Below, piece by piece: positions 39,465 to 51,344 of a stretch of 64,000 nucleotides of DNA. Numbering within the stretch: the first letter of the stretch is position 1; every line of letters starts with the position of its first letter. The stretch is taken from positions 14,046,846 through 14,110,845 of the forward strand of contig OZ023267.1 in NCBI GenBank assembly GCA_964006375.1, given 5' to 3'. The position numbers were made by a program, and so were the translations under genes. This DNA comes from Tillus elongatus. Taxonomy: Eukaryota > Arthropoda > Insecta > Coleoptera > Cleridae. Below the pieces are notes generated by a model, which was not told the origin of the DNA, searched no databases, and saw nothing but the letters and a program-made list of their open reading frames with translations.

Positions 39465-40010
39465 GAAATTTCGGTAAATTTACAGTTTACTGCAAGGAGG
39501 GTTTTTACGATTTTCTTTTCAGAAACATGCTAGGAACCCCCGTCGGATGCACAGGCCATAAGACAAATCTGTTGCAAACAACCCCTAAGGAAGTTAAGGG
39601 ACCATGAGTGAATAGAGTTGCTGGGCGGGAATGAAATCTGAGTAGAGGATGCTAAAAAAACATTTAGTCGGCTCTGAAAAGATGCGTTTTTCACATTTTT
39701 CAGCAATACTTCCTTTAAACCCTGTCTGCCTCGAACAACACCCATATTCGCCCAGGTCCAGTAACATTCTTAGGGGTTGCTCCCAAGAAATGTTTCTTGT
39801 GCTTTATGCTTTGAATGTAGTTTTTTTATACACAAGGGGAAGGAGAACCCCCCTGTTTTTAGGTGAGGGGGCAGAAACACTCTTCGTTAAGGGAGTTCTT
39901 CTTCCCCTTCTGCATGCATACAATCACCCTCACTGCATGAACCACAGGAATTTTTTATGTTCCACTTTCGAGTGTATTTTTTGTTGATTATATTTCCTGT
40001 TTATCAACTT
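39465..40010 (+). repeat. Family G fold-back segment, long copy
   Basis: The left half (TTTCGGTAAATTTACAG, GAAACATGCTAGG, GTCGGATGCACAGGCC, AACAACCCCTAAGGAAG) and the right half (AACATTCTTAGGGGTTGC, CCAAGAAATGTTTCTTG) are imperfect complements. The RNA or single strand could fold back over more than 100 bases. Open frames at 39530-39990 are by-products of this symmetry. Confidence 0.65.
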
Positions 40011-40229
40011 GTTTGAGTTTTGTTTCCAAATTACTGTATAAATATTTATGTTAGAGGTCATCTTTTTGCTTGCCCTTCTTTACGCTGTTTTTTACCATTT
40101 CTAATTAAATAAAGTAATGTTTTATAACTTTCAATATAAGGGTAAATCACTATAATATATTATTCTTATGAAAATTCGCTACAATACCGCACTTACGGCG
40201 CCCCGAACATTTTTGAGAATGATTAGTTC

Positions 40230-40830
40230 TTTGTACAAAAATTTCCTAAAAGTACAAAGTTTTTAGATCAAATCTTTTGAAAGTTATCTGGGTTACAAAA
40301 TTATTTTTTATATACAAACAAAATTAGACACTCACACAGACACAATCCGCTTTTTAATTTTCATTTTTTTAAACAAACCCAAATCTGAGACAGATTTCTG
40401 TAGAAAATTATTGGATACGACAATCTAAAGAAGGTCCGTCGTTTGATTTTGTTTAAATCCCTATAACTATTAAGAATGTTTTATAGGATTATGGTTGTTC
40501 ATGGAACACAAAGTAACCCAGAAGGGCGGCTCGATGCGTGAAAATATATTTAATATTAGTTTCAAGTAAAATTATTTATATGAAAATTTGCTAGCCTGAA
40601 TCCAAGAATATCTTTTATAAATAATGTAGGTCGCATAAAAATTATAATTATTGACCTGGAATTGCTTTGTTGCATGTTTATGCAATTAATAATAATGGTG
40701 TTCGCGATATTGAAGAATGCTGACTATTGCTGATGGCGCATTGTTGAAAATGTGGACCAAGCAAAGTTATATATACCTGTGTTTGTAAACATTAAGAGAT
40801 ATTTTTGATTAGATTCGTAAAATGTAAAGA
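40230..40830. repeat. Diverged dispersed repeat, copy 1
   Basis: It aligns loosely with 58130-58560, sharing TTCATGGAACA/TTCATAGAACA, TAGGTCGCATAAAAATTATA/TAGGTCATATAAGTATCATA, GAATGCTGACT and TAAACATTA. It is non-coding. The remainder to 41340 is AT-rich without recognisable features. Confidence 0.5.
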
Positions 40831-41344
40831 CGCAAGACTTTTAATTATGCACAGATTTGGTTTTAAATTTTACTCAGTTAGTTTTAAAAAGTTGTTAATT
40901 GGTTTTATTATTTATTAAGTTTTTTATTACAAATAACACGTTACACATGTCACAAATATCCATACAAATACAGTAACAATAATACTAGATGGAGGTAATT
41001 ATAATCAAACTTATATACAAATATTTCAGCAGTTAATACAAAAATTTAAGCAGATTGTACACAAGATAGCAACAAAAAATATCCAAATTTTTCTGAATGT
41101 ACTGTCTAAGGCAGGTATTTTTTATATCCACAAAACCATAACATAACAAACAGTGATACATTCACCATCCTTATCGCATCGGTTAACAATATCTCATTTT
41201 TCCTGTTCGGTCAGTGGTGTAAGAATATATAACAACCTACGCCAGAGGTGAATCAGCTGTATAGTAAGCATTCTAAAAAGAACTGTATTGGAAAGTCCTT
41301 TCTGCTGAAAAGATATAAATTTAGGTCAATAATTTTCGTCCCTC

Positions 41345-41456
41345 TTAGCGAATTTTCGTAGAAAAAATTCGCTGTAGAGAAGATCACAACTCTTATAAAA
41401 ATTGTCTCCAACTGAACGCAAGCTGTGACGCCTAGAACGCATATCCGATGTCAATT

Positions 41457-41543
<87 letters not shown>
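41345..41543 (-). mobile_element. Family H 3' part and (TA)n
   Basis: Palindrome at 41345-41373 (TTAGCGAATTTTC with its complement), then ACGCATATCCGATGTCAATT on the plus strand, then TA at about 41458-41543. The body on the far side of the TA tract is replaced by a Penelope-like sequence. Confidence 0.75.
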
Positions 41544-41547
<4 letters not shown>

Positions 41548-41589
41548 TTTATTTGTTTGCTGTACGTTTGTGATTTCTTATTGGTTTGC

Positions 41590-42455
41590 GTGGACTGCAG
41601 TTTCGAACCGTCCCGGTTCATCATCAGCACGCTACTGACTGCTATCGCTCCTGTCTGGTCTACGTCGGAGATTGTAGGTGGCGCATGCGCCGTGAGCTTC
41701 TATTGGTCGGTTTCCTGTTCTCTGATTGGTTGTGCCTTCGGACTGTGTCGTGTGTATCGGTCTCGTGTCTTGATCGCTGTGGTTTAATAATTTGTCTATT
41801 TGTATGGCCTTTATTAAGTTTTGTTTAAATGTTTGTACTTGGATTTGTTCTGGCATTAATTGTTTTCTATTGTTTGTTTGTTGAATGTAGTATTGTTCCC
41901 AGATTTCCTTTTTTTTTTGTGGTCTTTAACATGTTTCATTAGTTTTAATTGGGTGATGTCTGGTTTTTGGTGTTTTGTGTCGTGAATGTGTGTAGCTACG
42001 TTTGATTTGTAGCTAGGTATGTGGATTTTATCCAATGATGTTATATGTTCCTTGAATCTTGTTTCTATTGATTTCTTTGTCATTCCTATATATTTTTTAT
42101 AGCATGTGTTACATTCTATTTGATATATTCCGTTTAATTCATGTGGGTTGTGTTCTTGTTTTTTATTTATTTTGTTTATTATTTTGTTATTGGTTTTGTA
42201 GCTCATTTTTAAGTCATATTGTTTGAGTGTTTGTGTTATTTTTTTGATGTGGTGGTTATAAGTGAATGTTGTGTATTTTGTGTTTGTTTCTGGTGTTTTG
42301 TTTTCGGTTTTGTTGATTTGTTTGTTTTTGATTTGTTTTAGTAGCTTTTCTATTGTTTTTTTGTTGTATCCATTTCTTTCTGCTATTTGTATTATGATGT
42401 TATAAGGTAATAACGCACAAATAATTAACACCAATAACGAACATACGAATAGCAC
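41590..42455 (-). mobile_element. Penelope-like element: RT tail, GIY-YIG, 3' region
   Basis: The minus-strand frame 42455-41856 encodes a reverse transcriptase tail (IIQIAERNGYNKKTIEKLLK) and a lysine-rich linker. The GIY-YIG endonuclease follows: NGIYQIECNTCYKKYIGMTK, then SIETRFKEHITSL, with an intact CNTC knuckle and HIHDTKH. This is the best-preserved endonuclease of its type in the window. The 3' region (41855-41590) is GC-richer and includes a hammerhead-like core on the minus strand, CTGATGA at 41627-41621 with a GAACC/GGTTC stem and GAAAC. The rest of the reverse transcriptase is missing, because the copy meets an opposing Penelope-like fragment near 42460-42497. Confidence 0.85.
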
Positions 42456-42497
42456 GTGTAAAGTGAGTGACTACAAAATAGGGAAAATTCCAGAAAC

Positions 42498-42836
42498 ATG
42501 AACACAACACAAGATAATAACACACAAAATGGCCAACATGACAGCGATAACATACAGACAAACATCAAATTATTCAAAAATACTTACAGGAAAATATATT
42601 ATAACAAAGCCAACATATACTTCAATAGAGAATGCCTAAGACACAAATTAACACCAAAATACGCTAAAATCACTGTTCATAACCATACCAATACGGCCAA
42701 ATACACCCAAACACAAGCAGAAAAACTATATATTACGAACGAAATCAAACATCAATACAGCAACATAACCACACTTACAAAAAAATTATATAGACTACAT
42801 CTTTTATTAGCAAACCAGATGAAATACGACACATGG
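42498..42836 (+). mobile_element. Penelope-like element N-terminal fragment, head-to-head
   Basis: The frame begins ATG at 42498 ([19 protein letters not shown]) and contains [18 protein letters not shown], then [17 protein letters not shown] and [17 protein letters not shown]. This matches the N-terminal helical region that precedes the reverse transcriptase in Penelope-like proteins. It lies in the opposite direction to the fragment on its left, so the two point away from a junction at 42456-42497. It is cut off at a (TA)n tract. Confidence 0.65.
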
Positions 42837-42841
42837 ACACA

Positions 42842-44470
<1,629 letters not shown>

Positions 44471-44728
44471 ATATATACAGGGTGTGGCGCCAAGTGTTTC
44501 TTAATAACCGAACCGATTTTAAATCGCAAAATTTCGATTCCTAGTTTTTCGGCTAAGACCAATTAAACCAAAATATTTTTGCTCACATGACACTTTCGGT
44601 TCTACCGGTAGTGTCCATCAAGTTCGTTATTTTAAATAATTTTTTATACATTTTTGTAATCTGCTTGTAATTTAAGGTAGACTTTCACAAGCATATTATG
44701 TGTCTAAAATTAACATATTTTTTAAGTT

Positions 44729-45035
44729 CGGGACACAGCAAGTGCGTTATGGTAGTGAATTTTTATTAAATGTCTCAAATTTGAATAACCCAATTTTCTA
44801 TAATACTAGATGGATGAATTTTGGTATGTAGTAAGGTCTTTCTCAAGGCAAAGTATTCACCAAATTTCACTAAATAGGTTTCGGAGATAACTTTTTTCTT
44901 AAGAAAACTCAAAAATGTCCCGGAAATCCTTGTACGATTTTCCTGGCTAACAAAATCATCCAAGCCATTAATAAAAGAAAGGTACTTGCCGAGTTTCATC
45001 TAAATCGGTTAATTACTTTTTGAGTTATTGGTTGG

Positions 45036-45130
<95 letters not shown>

Positions 45131-45235
45131 TACATATATAAATATTAAAACTGACCCCGGATATGCGTTCTATGGGTCGTAGTTCGCGCTCATTTGAAAA
45201 CATTTTTGTGAATTTTTTAAATAAAAATTCACCAA
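44729..45235 (+). mobile_element. Family H element, compact full-length copy (507 bp)
   Basis: It begins with terminus A (CGGGACACAGCAAGTGCGTT) and ends with the palindrome at 45206-45235. The body between has TTCGGAGATAACTTTTTTC, CGATTTTCCTGGCTAAC and TTTTTGAGTTATTGGTTGG. TA follows at about 45040-45123, then TGACCCCGGATATGCG. It lies inside the mariner transposon and is therefore younger. It is the clearest example of both family H ends in one short element. Confidence 0.88.
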
Positions 45236-45656
45236 TATTTCGTTTTCTTCGAAAATTTTTGCAAAATCATAGTTGCACTTTATACCTGATAACTTAAAAG
45301 AAAAAAGTTACAAGATTCATTTTTTGCACACAACACACCAGTATTTGTGCCTTCATCACACGTATTACAGTTTTGCGTTACGTCCTACAGGGTGATAGGA
45401 ATTGACTTGGCAACTTGACAAAATTCAACTGATCAAAACTTACGTTTCTCAAATGGGACACCATATATTTTATTAACTACGTTAATTGGCAATTCGAATC
45501 TCTTTTGATTTGCATTGGCATTTTCTGTACCTAAATCTAACCCTTTGGAGTTAAATATATATGTATTGGACTCAGTCTTGCAAATTTGTAACAATAGTAG
45601 CGCTTGGAGTTTAATTTGTCAACCAAGCGACGTTTGCATGGTGCACGCGGTGAAGT

Positions 45657-46560
45657 TTGTTTAATTATGGTTTTATGGAGCTATTAATTATTTATGGTGA
45701 ATGTCATCGAATAATTGATCGAACATGTCGAAAGTATCCAGATAGACCAAAGCCGAATCCGAACACAGTAAAGAGATTATTGAACAATTGTTCAAGCTAC
45801 GGGAATTTTATCCCCAAAAAGGAGAAACCAAAGCCAATTATTGATAATGAGGTAACCAATGTATTATCATATTTCGTTGCTGAGCCAAATTCATCTCTCA
45901 GGGATTGTCAAAGAGAGTTGTGTTTATCAACAAGAACCATTCACAGAATATTAAAAAAGTACAACTGGAGACCCTTCTCCTATCACTTAATCCATAGTTT
46001 ATAGTTTAGAGCCCGGTAATAATTCCCAAGGTGTTGAATTATGTGAATGGTTCCTTTTAAAAACACAGAAAGATGGAGTTTTGTGCGAAAATGGATTGTA
46101 GACTTGTCACAATAGCCACTTTTAGTTGAATGAAAATCATCACGTTACAAGTAGCAACTATTGTCGAGACCGTTTGTCATTTAATGTATTTTGTGCCGTA
46201 AAAAATGATAAAGTTTTCGGCATGAAAATTTATGAGGAAAATCTCACTGGGGTCGGTTACTGCAATATATTACGAGAAGTTATTCTTGTTTCTCTGAATT
46301 CACTGAGACTAGAAGAAGCTGAAACGACCTGGTATCAATAGGAGGGAGTGCCTTTACACAATTTTCACTTGGCGTCTGATTTCTTGACCCAACGTTTTGA
46401 TGACAGACAACGGTCCACATAGATGGCCGCCGCGCTCTCCAGACCTATATCCACTCGACGCAAGTATCTGGGGCAATATTAAAAATCAAGTCTACTCAGA
46501 ACCTGCCACCACAAAAGAAAACATGATAGACAGAGTTGTAGATGCATTAAATACTTAAGT
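45657..46560 (+). pseudogene. Mariner-superfamily transposase pseudogene
   Basis: The N-terminal part (LLIIYGECHRIIDRTCRKY, PDRPKPNPNTVKRLL, SLRDCQRELCLSTRTIHRIL, KKYNWRPFSYHL) is a helix-turn-helix DNA-binding region of the DUF4817 type often found in these transposases. The catalytic part starts with NENHHVTSSNYCRDRLSFNV and VFGMKIYEENLTGVGYCNIL. The second catalytic box, normally WYQQDGAPPH, reads WYQ, stop, EGVPLH, so the aspartate is lost. A frameshift follows before WPPRSPDLYPLDASIWG. The first catalytic aspartate region is also decayed. It cannot encode an active transposase. Confidence 0.85.
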
Positions 46561-46780
46561 CCAGAACAATTAAGTCGTGCTACCAACAGCAACATTTAAA
46601 ATAATGAAGCTGATCGACATTTCCGGTAGAACCGGAAGGGTCACGTGAGCAAAAATATTTTAGTTTAATTGGGCTTGGGCGAAAACCTAGGAACAAAATT
46701 TTCTGAATTAAAATGGGTTTGTTTATTAAATGGGTTTGTTTATTGAGCCACTCCTAACAGGAACTCTTGGCGCCTCACCT

Positions 46781-46785
<5 letters not shown>

Positions 46786-46874
<89 letters not shown>
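46786..46874. repeat. (TA)n microsatellite
   Basis: About 85 bases of TA between the right end of the mariner element and a Penelope-like 3' sequence, preceded by GTGTGTGTA. Confidence 0.95.
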
Positions 46875-46876
<2 letters not shown>

Positions 46877-47010
46877 AGAAATACTTTGTTCTTCGGTTGA
46901 ACCGCGTCCATAATTTATTGAAACTCAACGTTTCGGCTCCCGCTTTGTAGCCATTTTCAAGAGATTAAGAAAATATGAAAGGAAATGTACCTTAAGGCCT
47001 TAATTTTCGC
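46875..47010 (-). repeat. Penelope-like 3' segment with hammerhead-like motif
   Basis: It is homologous to 34600-34710 (GAGAAATACTTTGTTCTTCG, AAACTCAACG, AGAGATTAAGAAAATATGAA). On the minus strand, CTTGAAAATGGC, a GGCT/AGCC stem and GAAACGTTGAGTTT form a decayed hammerhead-like arrangement. No coding part is left. The following 47011-48300 is AT-rich without a recognised gene. Confidence 0.55.
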
Positions 47011-48441
47011 ACTAATTGTAGCGATGGATGGTGGCAGGATGGGTTGTTGTAGTTCTATTCCGGGGCTTTAATGTGCCTAGTTTCCAGATCTCACTAGAAC
47101 TCATCTTCAAGGTGTCAGTGTGTTTAACTCTAGACCTGAGAGGAACATTTAAAGGAAAAAATAGCGGCACTGGAGTTCAAGTGAGGGCAAAGGTATAAAA
47201 AACTTTAAAAAGTTTTATGGTTTTTCTTCTAAAAACGTCAAAGTGGTAATTTTTAAACGTTAAAACTGGTGATTTCTAAATAAGGATTTTGACATAAATG
47301 ACAAGTATTGCAAGAAGTGTGTGTATAGTCTATAATTATTAGTTTAATCTTCTCAAATCGATCCAGCTTTCCTGGTTATATGAAACAATGAGTAAATATT
47401 GGAACCTGTGATGAATTGGAGTCTCCAAATTGTATCTATATGAAACAATATTTTCCAATTCGCATAATTGATGCTTTGGGCAGGTACACAAAAAAAGTGA
47501 TTTCTTAAATTAGAAAATTATCAGATAAAGGACCGTTACATGGCAAATTTATTTCATATTGGTCTTAATAAATCTTCTTGGGTAATTGCTTTCAGATTTG
47601 GTTTTGATAAATGCTTTATTTTTGACCTTCGCAGCGAAAACTGAGGTGGTGTAAGAGAAGAAACGTTATCAATAATTAAATGATTAACCTAAATATCTTC
47701 TAATACCCCTATAAAAATCATTAATAGAACTTAGGAGATTTCAGAGATAAACACTTAGGCGTCCAGTTGGCTTGAAAGGAAACTCTTTTTATAATCGATA
47801 TGGAGTGAACAGCTTATCGAAAACAAACGTTTAATATCAGCCTTACTCTTTAAGCCTGTCATAAAAATGTTGTTCCCAGTCATCGCCATTTCATTTGAAA
47901 CTCACTTATTACATGACGATATCAACTACTCCTTCGGATATTACCTTCTGTGAAAAAGAAAAACTGGATATTCAATCAAACTTCACCAATAAACGTTCAT
48001 TTCCGAGGCTGGTTGCTCTTTATATACATAGTTGCTATGCAGAATTACAATTAAAATTTCACATCTGCGCAATATTTGTTTAGGTATTTAAATGATCAGC
48101 CGAAAAATAATATCAGATTTTGTTAGTATTCTGACATCTTTTTATTAACAGCTTTAAATAAATATTCTTAAAGACGATTTCAATTAATGTACCCAAAATA
48201 CTCGCAGGATGGAAAAAAATAAGCACTGGCTCTTTGCTGATGAGCTGAGTTATTAATATGTTTTATTTAGTGATTGTTTTTTTTTAAACTTCACTACAAT
48301 GACATTTCCTCTATTAGTGAATTTTCTTAAATTCTCAAATTCACTAATGAGATCCCGACTTTTGAATTTTGAAAAAAATTCTTCAAATGAGCAAGAACTA
48401 GGCCCCCTACAACCCACAGGGTCAGTTTCAGTTTTTATATG

Positions 48442-48505
<64 letters not shown>

Positions 48506-48651
48506 GTATATGTATGTATGTATGTAGGTAGGTATCCCATCGATAACTCAAAAAATAATTTATGCACCGATTTCGATCAAATTTGGTGCATACCTTTCTT
48601 TTGCAAGTGGCTTTGACGGGTTCGTTAGCCAGGAAAATCGAACTAATTTTC

Positions 48652-49025
48652 TCCCACGTTTCAACACCTCCTAGAGATAACATAAGAATACAAATATTCC
48701 CGCCAACCGAAACTATGTTAATTAGGTTGTCGTTGAACCTTCCCAAAATTATTAGAGATCGACACCTTTTAGGTAAGGTAATAAAGACATTGCTAAGACC
48801 TCGTCTGGCCATAAAAATACAATACACTGCAGAATTTGCCTGCGACTACTTCCCCCTCTCGCTTCCGTTTCTTTACCTAAGATCCGGTATATAAGGTGAT
48901 GTTAGTTTTAAAGTAGCAGTAATTTTTCATCCTCTAATGAGGCTAACTTGGTTAGTGAAACGATCTTCAGGTCTTTTAAAATATGTTGTGGTGATTTTAG
49001 TTCTCCAAGTGTACTTATCTTGTCC
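48652..49025 (+). repeat. Penelope-LTR-like repeat with hammerhead-like motif, copy 3
   Basis: An insertion of about 370 bp within the family H body. It shares TATTCCCGCCAACCGAAACT with 22840, has a TATA-like GGTATATAAGGTGATG near 48885, and a core CTAATGA at 48934-48940 with a CTAAC/GTTAG stem and GAAA at 48957-48960, then TTCTCCAAGTGTACTTATC. Size, a promoter-like box and the ribozyme-like core fit a Penelope-type terminal repeat copied alone. The core G is changed to A in this copy. Confidence 0.5.
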
Positions 49026-49484
49026 GAAAGTGTTGTATTTTCTTTGAGAAAAAAATTGTATCTCCGGAAATAACAAAGTAAGTGCAACGAAATTTGGTGC
49101 GCCAGTTTCTGTCATAAGGGTTATCCTAAAGGGTATGTATGCTACAGACAAAGACTAAGCTTTTTGGCGCAAAAAGGTCAAGAAGAGCCAGAAAAATTAC
49201 TTTCTTTTGAAAACTTTTCCTCTTCAAACCTCAAAGTTGCGATTTGAAACGTCAAAATGTGCAACATTTAGGCAAAGAACCTGAAGCAAATACGGGATAT
49301 GTAGAGTAAATGTTACAGGAATTGTGTTTTACAAGTACTTAGGTTTTAGCTTCAACCATCATTGTCCTTCATTTCACTAAAATGTTTCCAAAAAATTAAT
49401 TTCAAATAGATCCTTTCTCTGATGCTTTCTTTAGCAGTAGTTTTAGTTATAGAGTTTATGGTTTAATTCTCTACATTTTTAGCA

Positions 49485-49625
49485 AATTTTCGTAGAAAAA
49501 ATTCGTCAATGAGAAGACCGCGACTTTTGAATTTTAAAAAGATTTTTACAAATGAGCGCGAACTAGGTCCCCTAGGACCCATATCTTGGGTTAGTTTCAG
49601 TTTTTATCTGGTTACATATATACAA
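49485..49625 (-). repeat. Family H 3' fragment nested in a composite
   Basis: A hairpin remnant (AGCAAATTTTCGTAGAAAAA and ATTCGTCAA), then CGACTTTTGAATTTTAAAAA, GCGCGAACTAGGTCCCCTAG and GGTTAGTTTCAG, ending in a short ACATATATACAAGG instead of a long TA tract. Confidence 0.7.
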
Positions 49626-50591
49626 GGTGGCGCATTTCTACGGTAAAGTTCAATATTACTGTTATTATACAAGATACGGGAAACAATTGTATACGTTAAT
49701 TATAGGGTGTCTCTAGCTACATCTTAAAAAATTATGTCTACCATTACAGGCTGGCTCACAAGTCGTTGGTGATAGAAATTTTCTTTTTGTTATCGAACAC
49801 GCCTTACATCATTGCATTTTTGCATTTTCCATCGAAATATAATGCAAGTTTGTAAGAAAAGAAATTCGGGACGCAGCAAGTGCGTTATGGTAGCGAATTT
49901 TCATTAAATGCTTCAAATTTGACTACCTGCAATTTGAGCTGCATCTTATAAAAATTATTTCGACATTCAAAGGTGGCCCATAAATCGTTGGTGATAATTT
50001 TTTTTGAACACTCCTTCAACTATTGAATGTTTGCATTTTCCAACGAATTGTTATGCATGTTTGTTTTCGAGTCATTTCAATTGGTTCGCAACTATTCACA
50101 TTTTTAGCACTTATCAAAAATTGTGATACGGCGTTTTTACGAACAAAAATCGGAGTATAATGCAAATGACGCATTCTGAGAGAGTTTCGTTTATATTATT
50201 TCATGAAAAAATTGAAATGACATGCAGGGCGCTCTCAAATAGTGACTAAATATTAAAAAAATCATGCTGTCGTAAATCAATTATTTCAAATAGAACAGTC
50301 TGTATTTTGTGTTTCAGAAGTGAAGTCCATAATAATAAATGTTTAATAAGTTATTTAAAAATGATGTTTTCGGCTATTCGTGAAAACATTTTTTGTAAAT
50401 TTTTATGCAAAAAAAACCTTTTTGAGAGTTTTCTCCAAAAGCTTATTAGATGAAATATGGTACATTGTTTCTACTATATTGGTTATACTGGTAACCGAAT
50501 CTGATACCTGCTTTCATTTAAAAAAATACATAATTTCTATTAAATTTTTTTAAATGAAAATTCACTACCATAACGCACTAGTTGCGTCCAG

Positions 50592-51344
50592 ACTTTTTGA
50601 TTTTATTTAGGTTCTAGACTGACTACAATTATAAAATCGGGCGCCAGTTCTAATAAAAGCTTAGGCAGTCAGCACTCGCCAAATAAGACTTGTGCGTTGA
50701 GTAATTCTCCTCACTGGGTTGCTTTTAAGGCAACTTAGGGTGAACTTCAGTGAAAAAAGTGGACTTTGCTCTGTTTTCAGATAAAGTGGTCTGCCAGTGG
50801 AAGAGTTTTAGTTGACACCTGACGAAATTCTCAACTTTCCTATCCAGATGTTATGCTATAGAACTGCCTTCGGTAGTTATAACTGTAGTTAATAACAGAG
50901 TTACGCTGTTAAAGGGGGTTTTAGAGAATGCGGTGAAATAATGGATACGCCGCTTTACATTATTTATTTACAATTTAAGCGGGGAAACATTTACAAAGAA
51001 AATACACAAATAGTATTACCAAATAAGTAATTCAAAAAAAAATTGTTACACACATGCCAAACAAAATGGGTTTCACATGCGTCAACCTCCATATTTACAT
51101 AAATAATTTTCTGCAAAATCAAAATGTGGAACTCTATTATTTTGACACGTCAAGTCAAATAACATTATATAAATTATTCCTCTTTCAAAAAAAAAACATC
51201 TGTCACATTGGATGTTATCTTGGGCCACCTCATCTCAGGTCAGACCTCTCTTCAATCACTATATTCGTCTCGTCACCGTGACGTCATACGCCTGCGTATT
51301 AGCCTGGCGAAGGACCACTTTCGGCAGAGGGCCCAGAATTCTCC
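50592..51344. other. No recognised feature
   Basis: AT-rich sequence between the family H composite and the LINE tail. Short open frames show no motif. Confidence 0.45.

Larger units (their letters stand above)
38099..40205. mobile_element. Large terminus-A composite, about 2.1 kb
   Basis: The left end GGGATCTAGCAGGTGCGTTA and the right end ACCGCACTTACGGCGCCCCG are diverged terminus A repeats in inverse orientation. Inside are a possible ORF1-like fragment (38610-38890), a block shared with 43945-44450 and, reversed, 59940-60440 (GACATACCTACGTTTGTTAA, CCGCGAAACGTATTCGTA), and a family G segment. The matching reverse copy starts with terminus A at 59154. Confidence 0.6.
44478..46782 (+). mobile_element. 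Mariner-superfamily transposon with long TIRs
   Basis: The left end starts CAGGGTGTGGCGCCAAG at 44478 after TA. The right end, read in complement, starts CAAGGTGAGGCGCCAAG at 46782. Similarity between the inverted ends extends about 165-185 bp (AATTAAACCAAAATATTTTT, GCTCACATGACACTTTCGG, TTCTACCGGTAGTGTC on the left). The element encloses a transposase pseudogene at 45657-46560 and is itself interrupted by a family H element at 44729-45235. Without that insertion it would be about 1.8 kb. Confidence 0.85.
48314..50591 (-). mobile_element. Family H composite in reverse with nested insertions
   Basis: From the left: palindrome 48314-48347, 3' part (GATCCCGACTTTTGAATTTT, ACAGGGTCAGTTTCAG), TA at about 48443-48499, body (GTTCGTTAGCCAGGAAAATC, ATCTCCGGAAATAACAAAG, CAACCATCATTGTCCTTCAT), and a terminus-A TIR element at 49867-50591. 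This is the mirror order of 21287-22713. A Penelope-LTR-like repeat interrupts the body at about 48652-49025, and a partial family H 3' end lies at 49485-49625. The TIR element includes the empty-site equivalent of the MITE at 17020. Confidence 0.82.
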
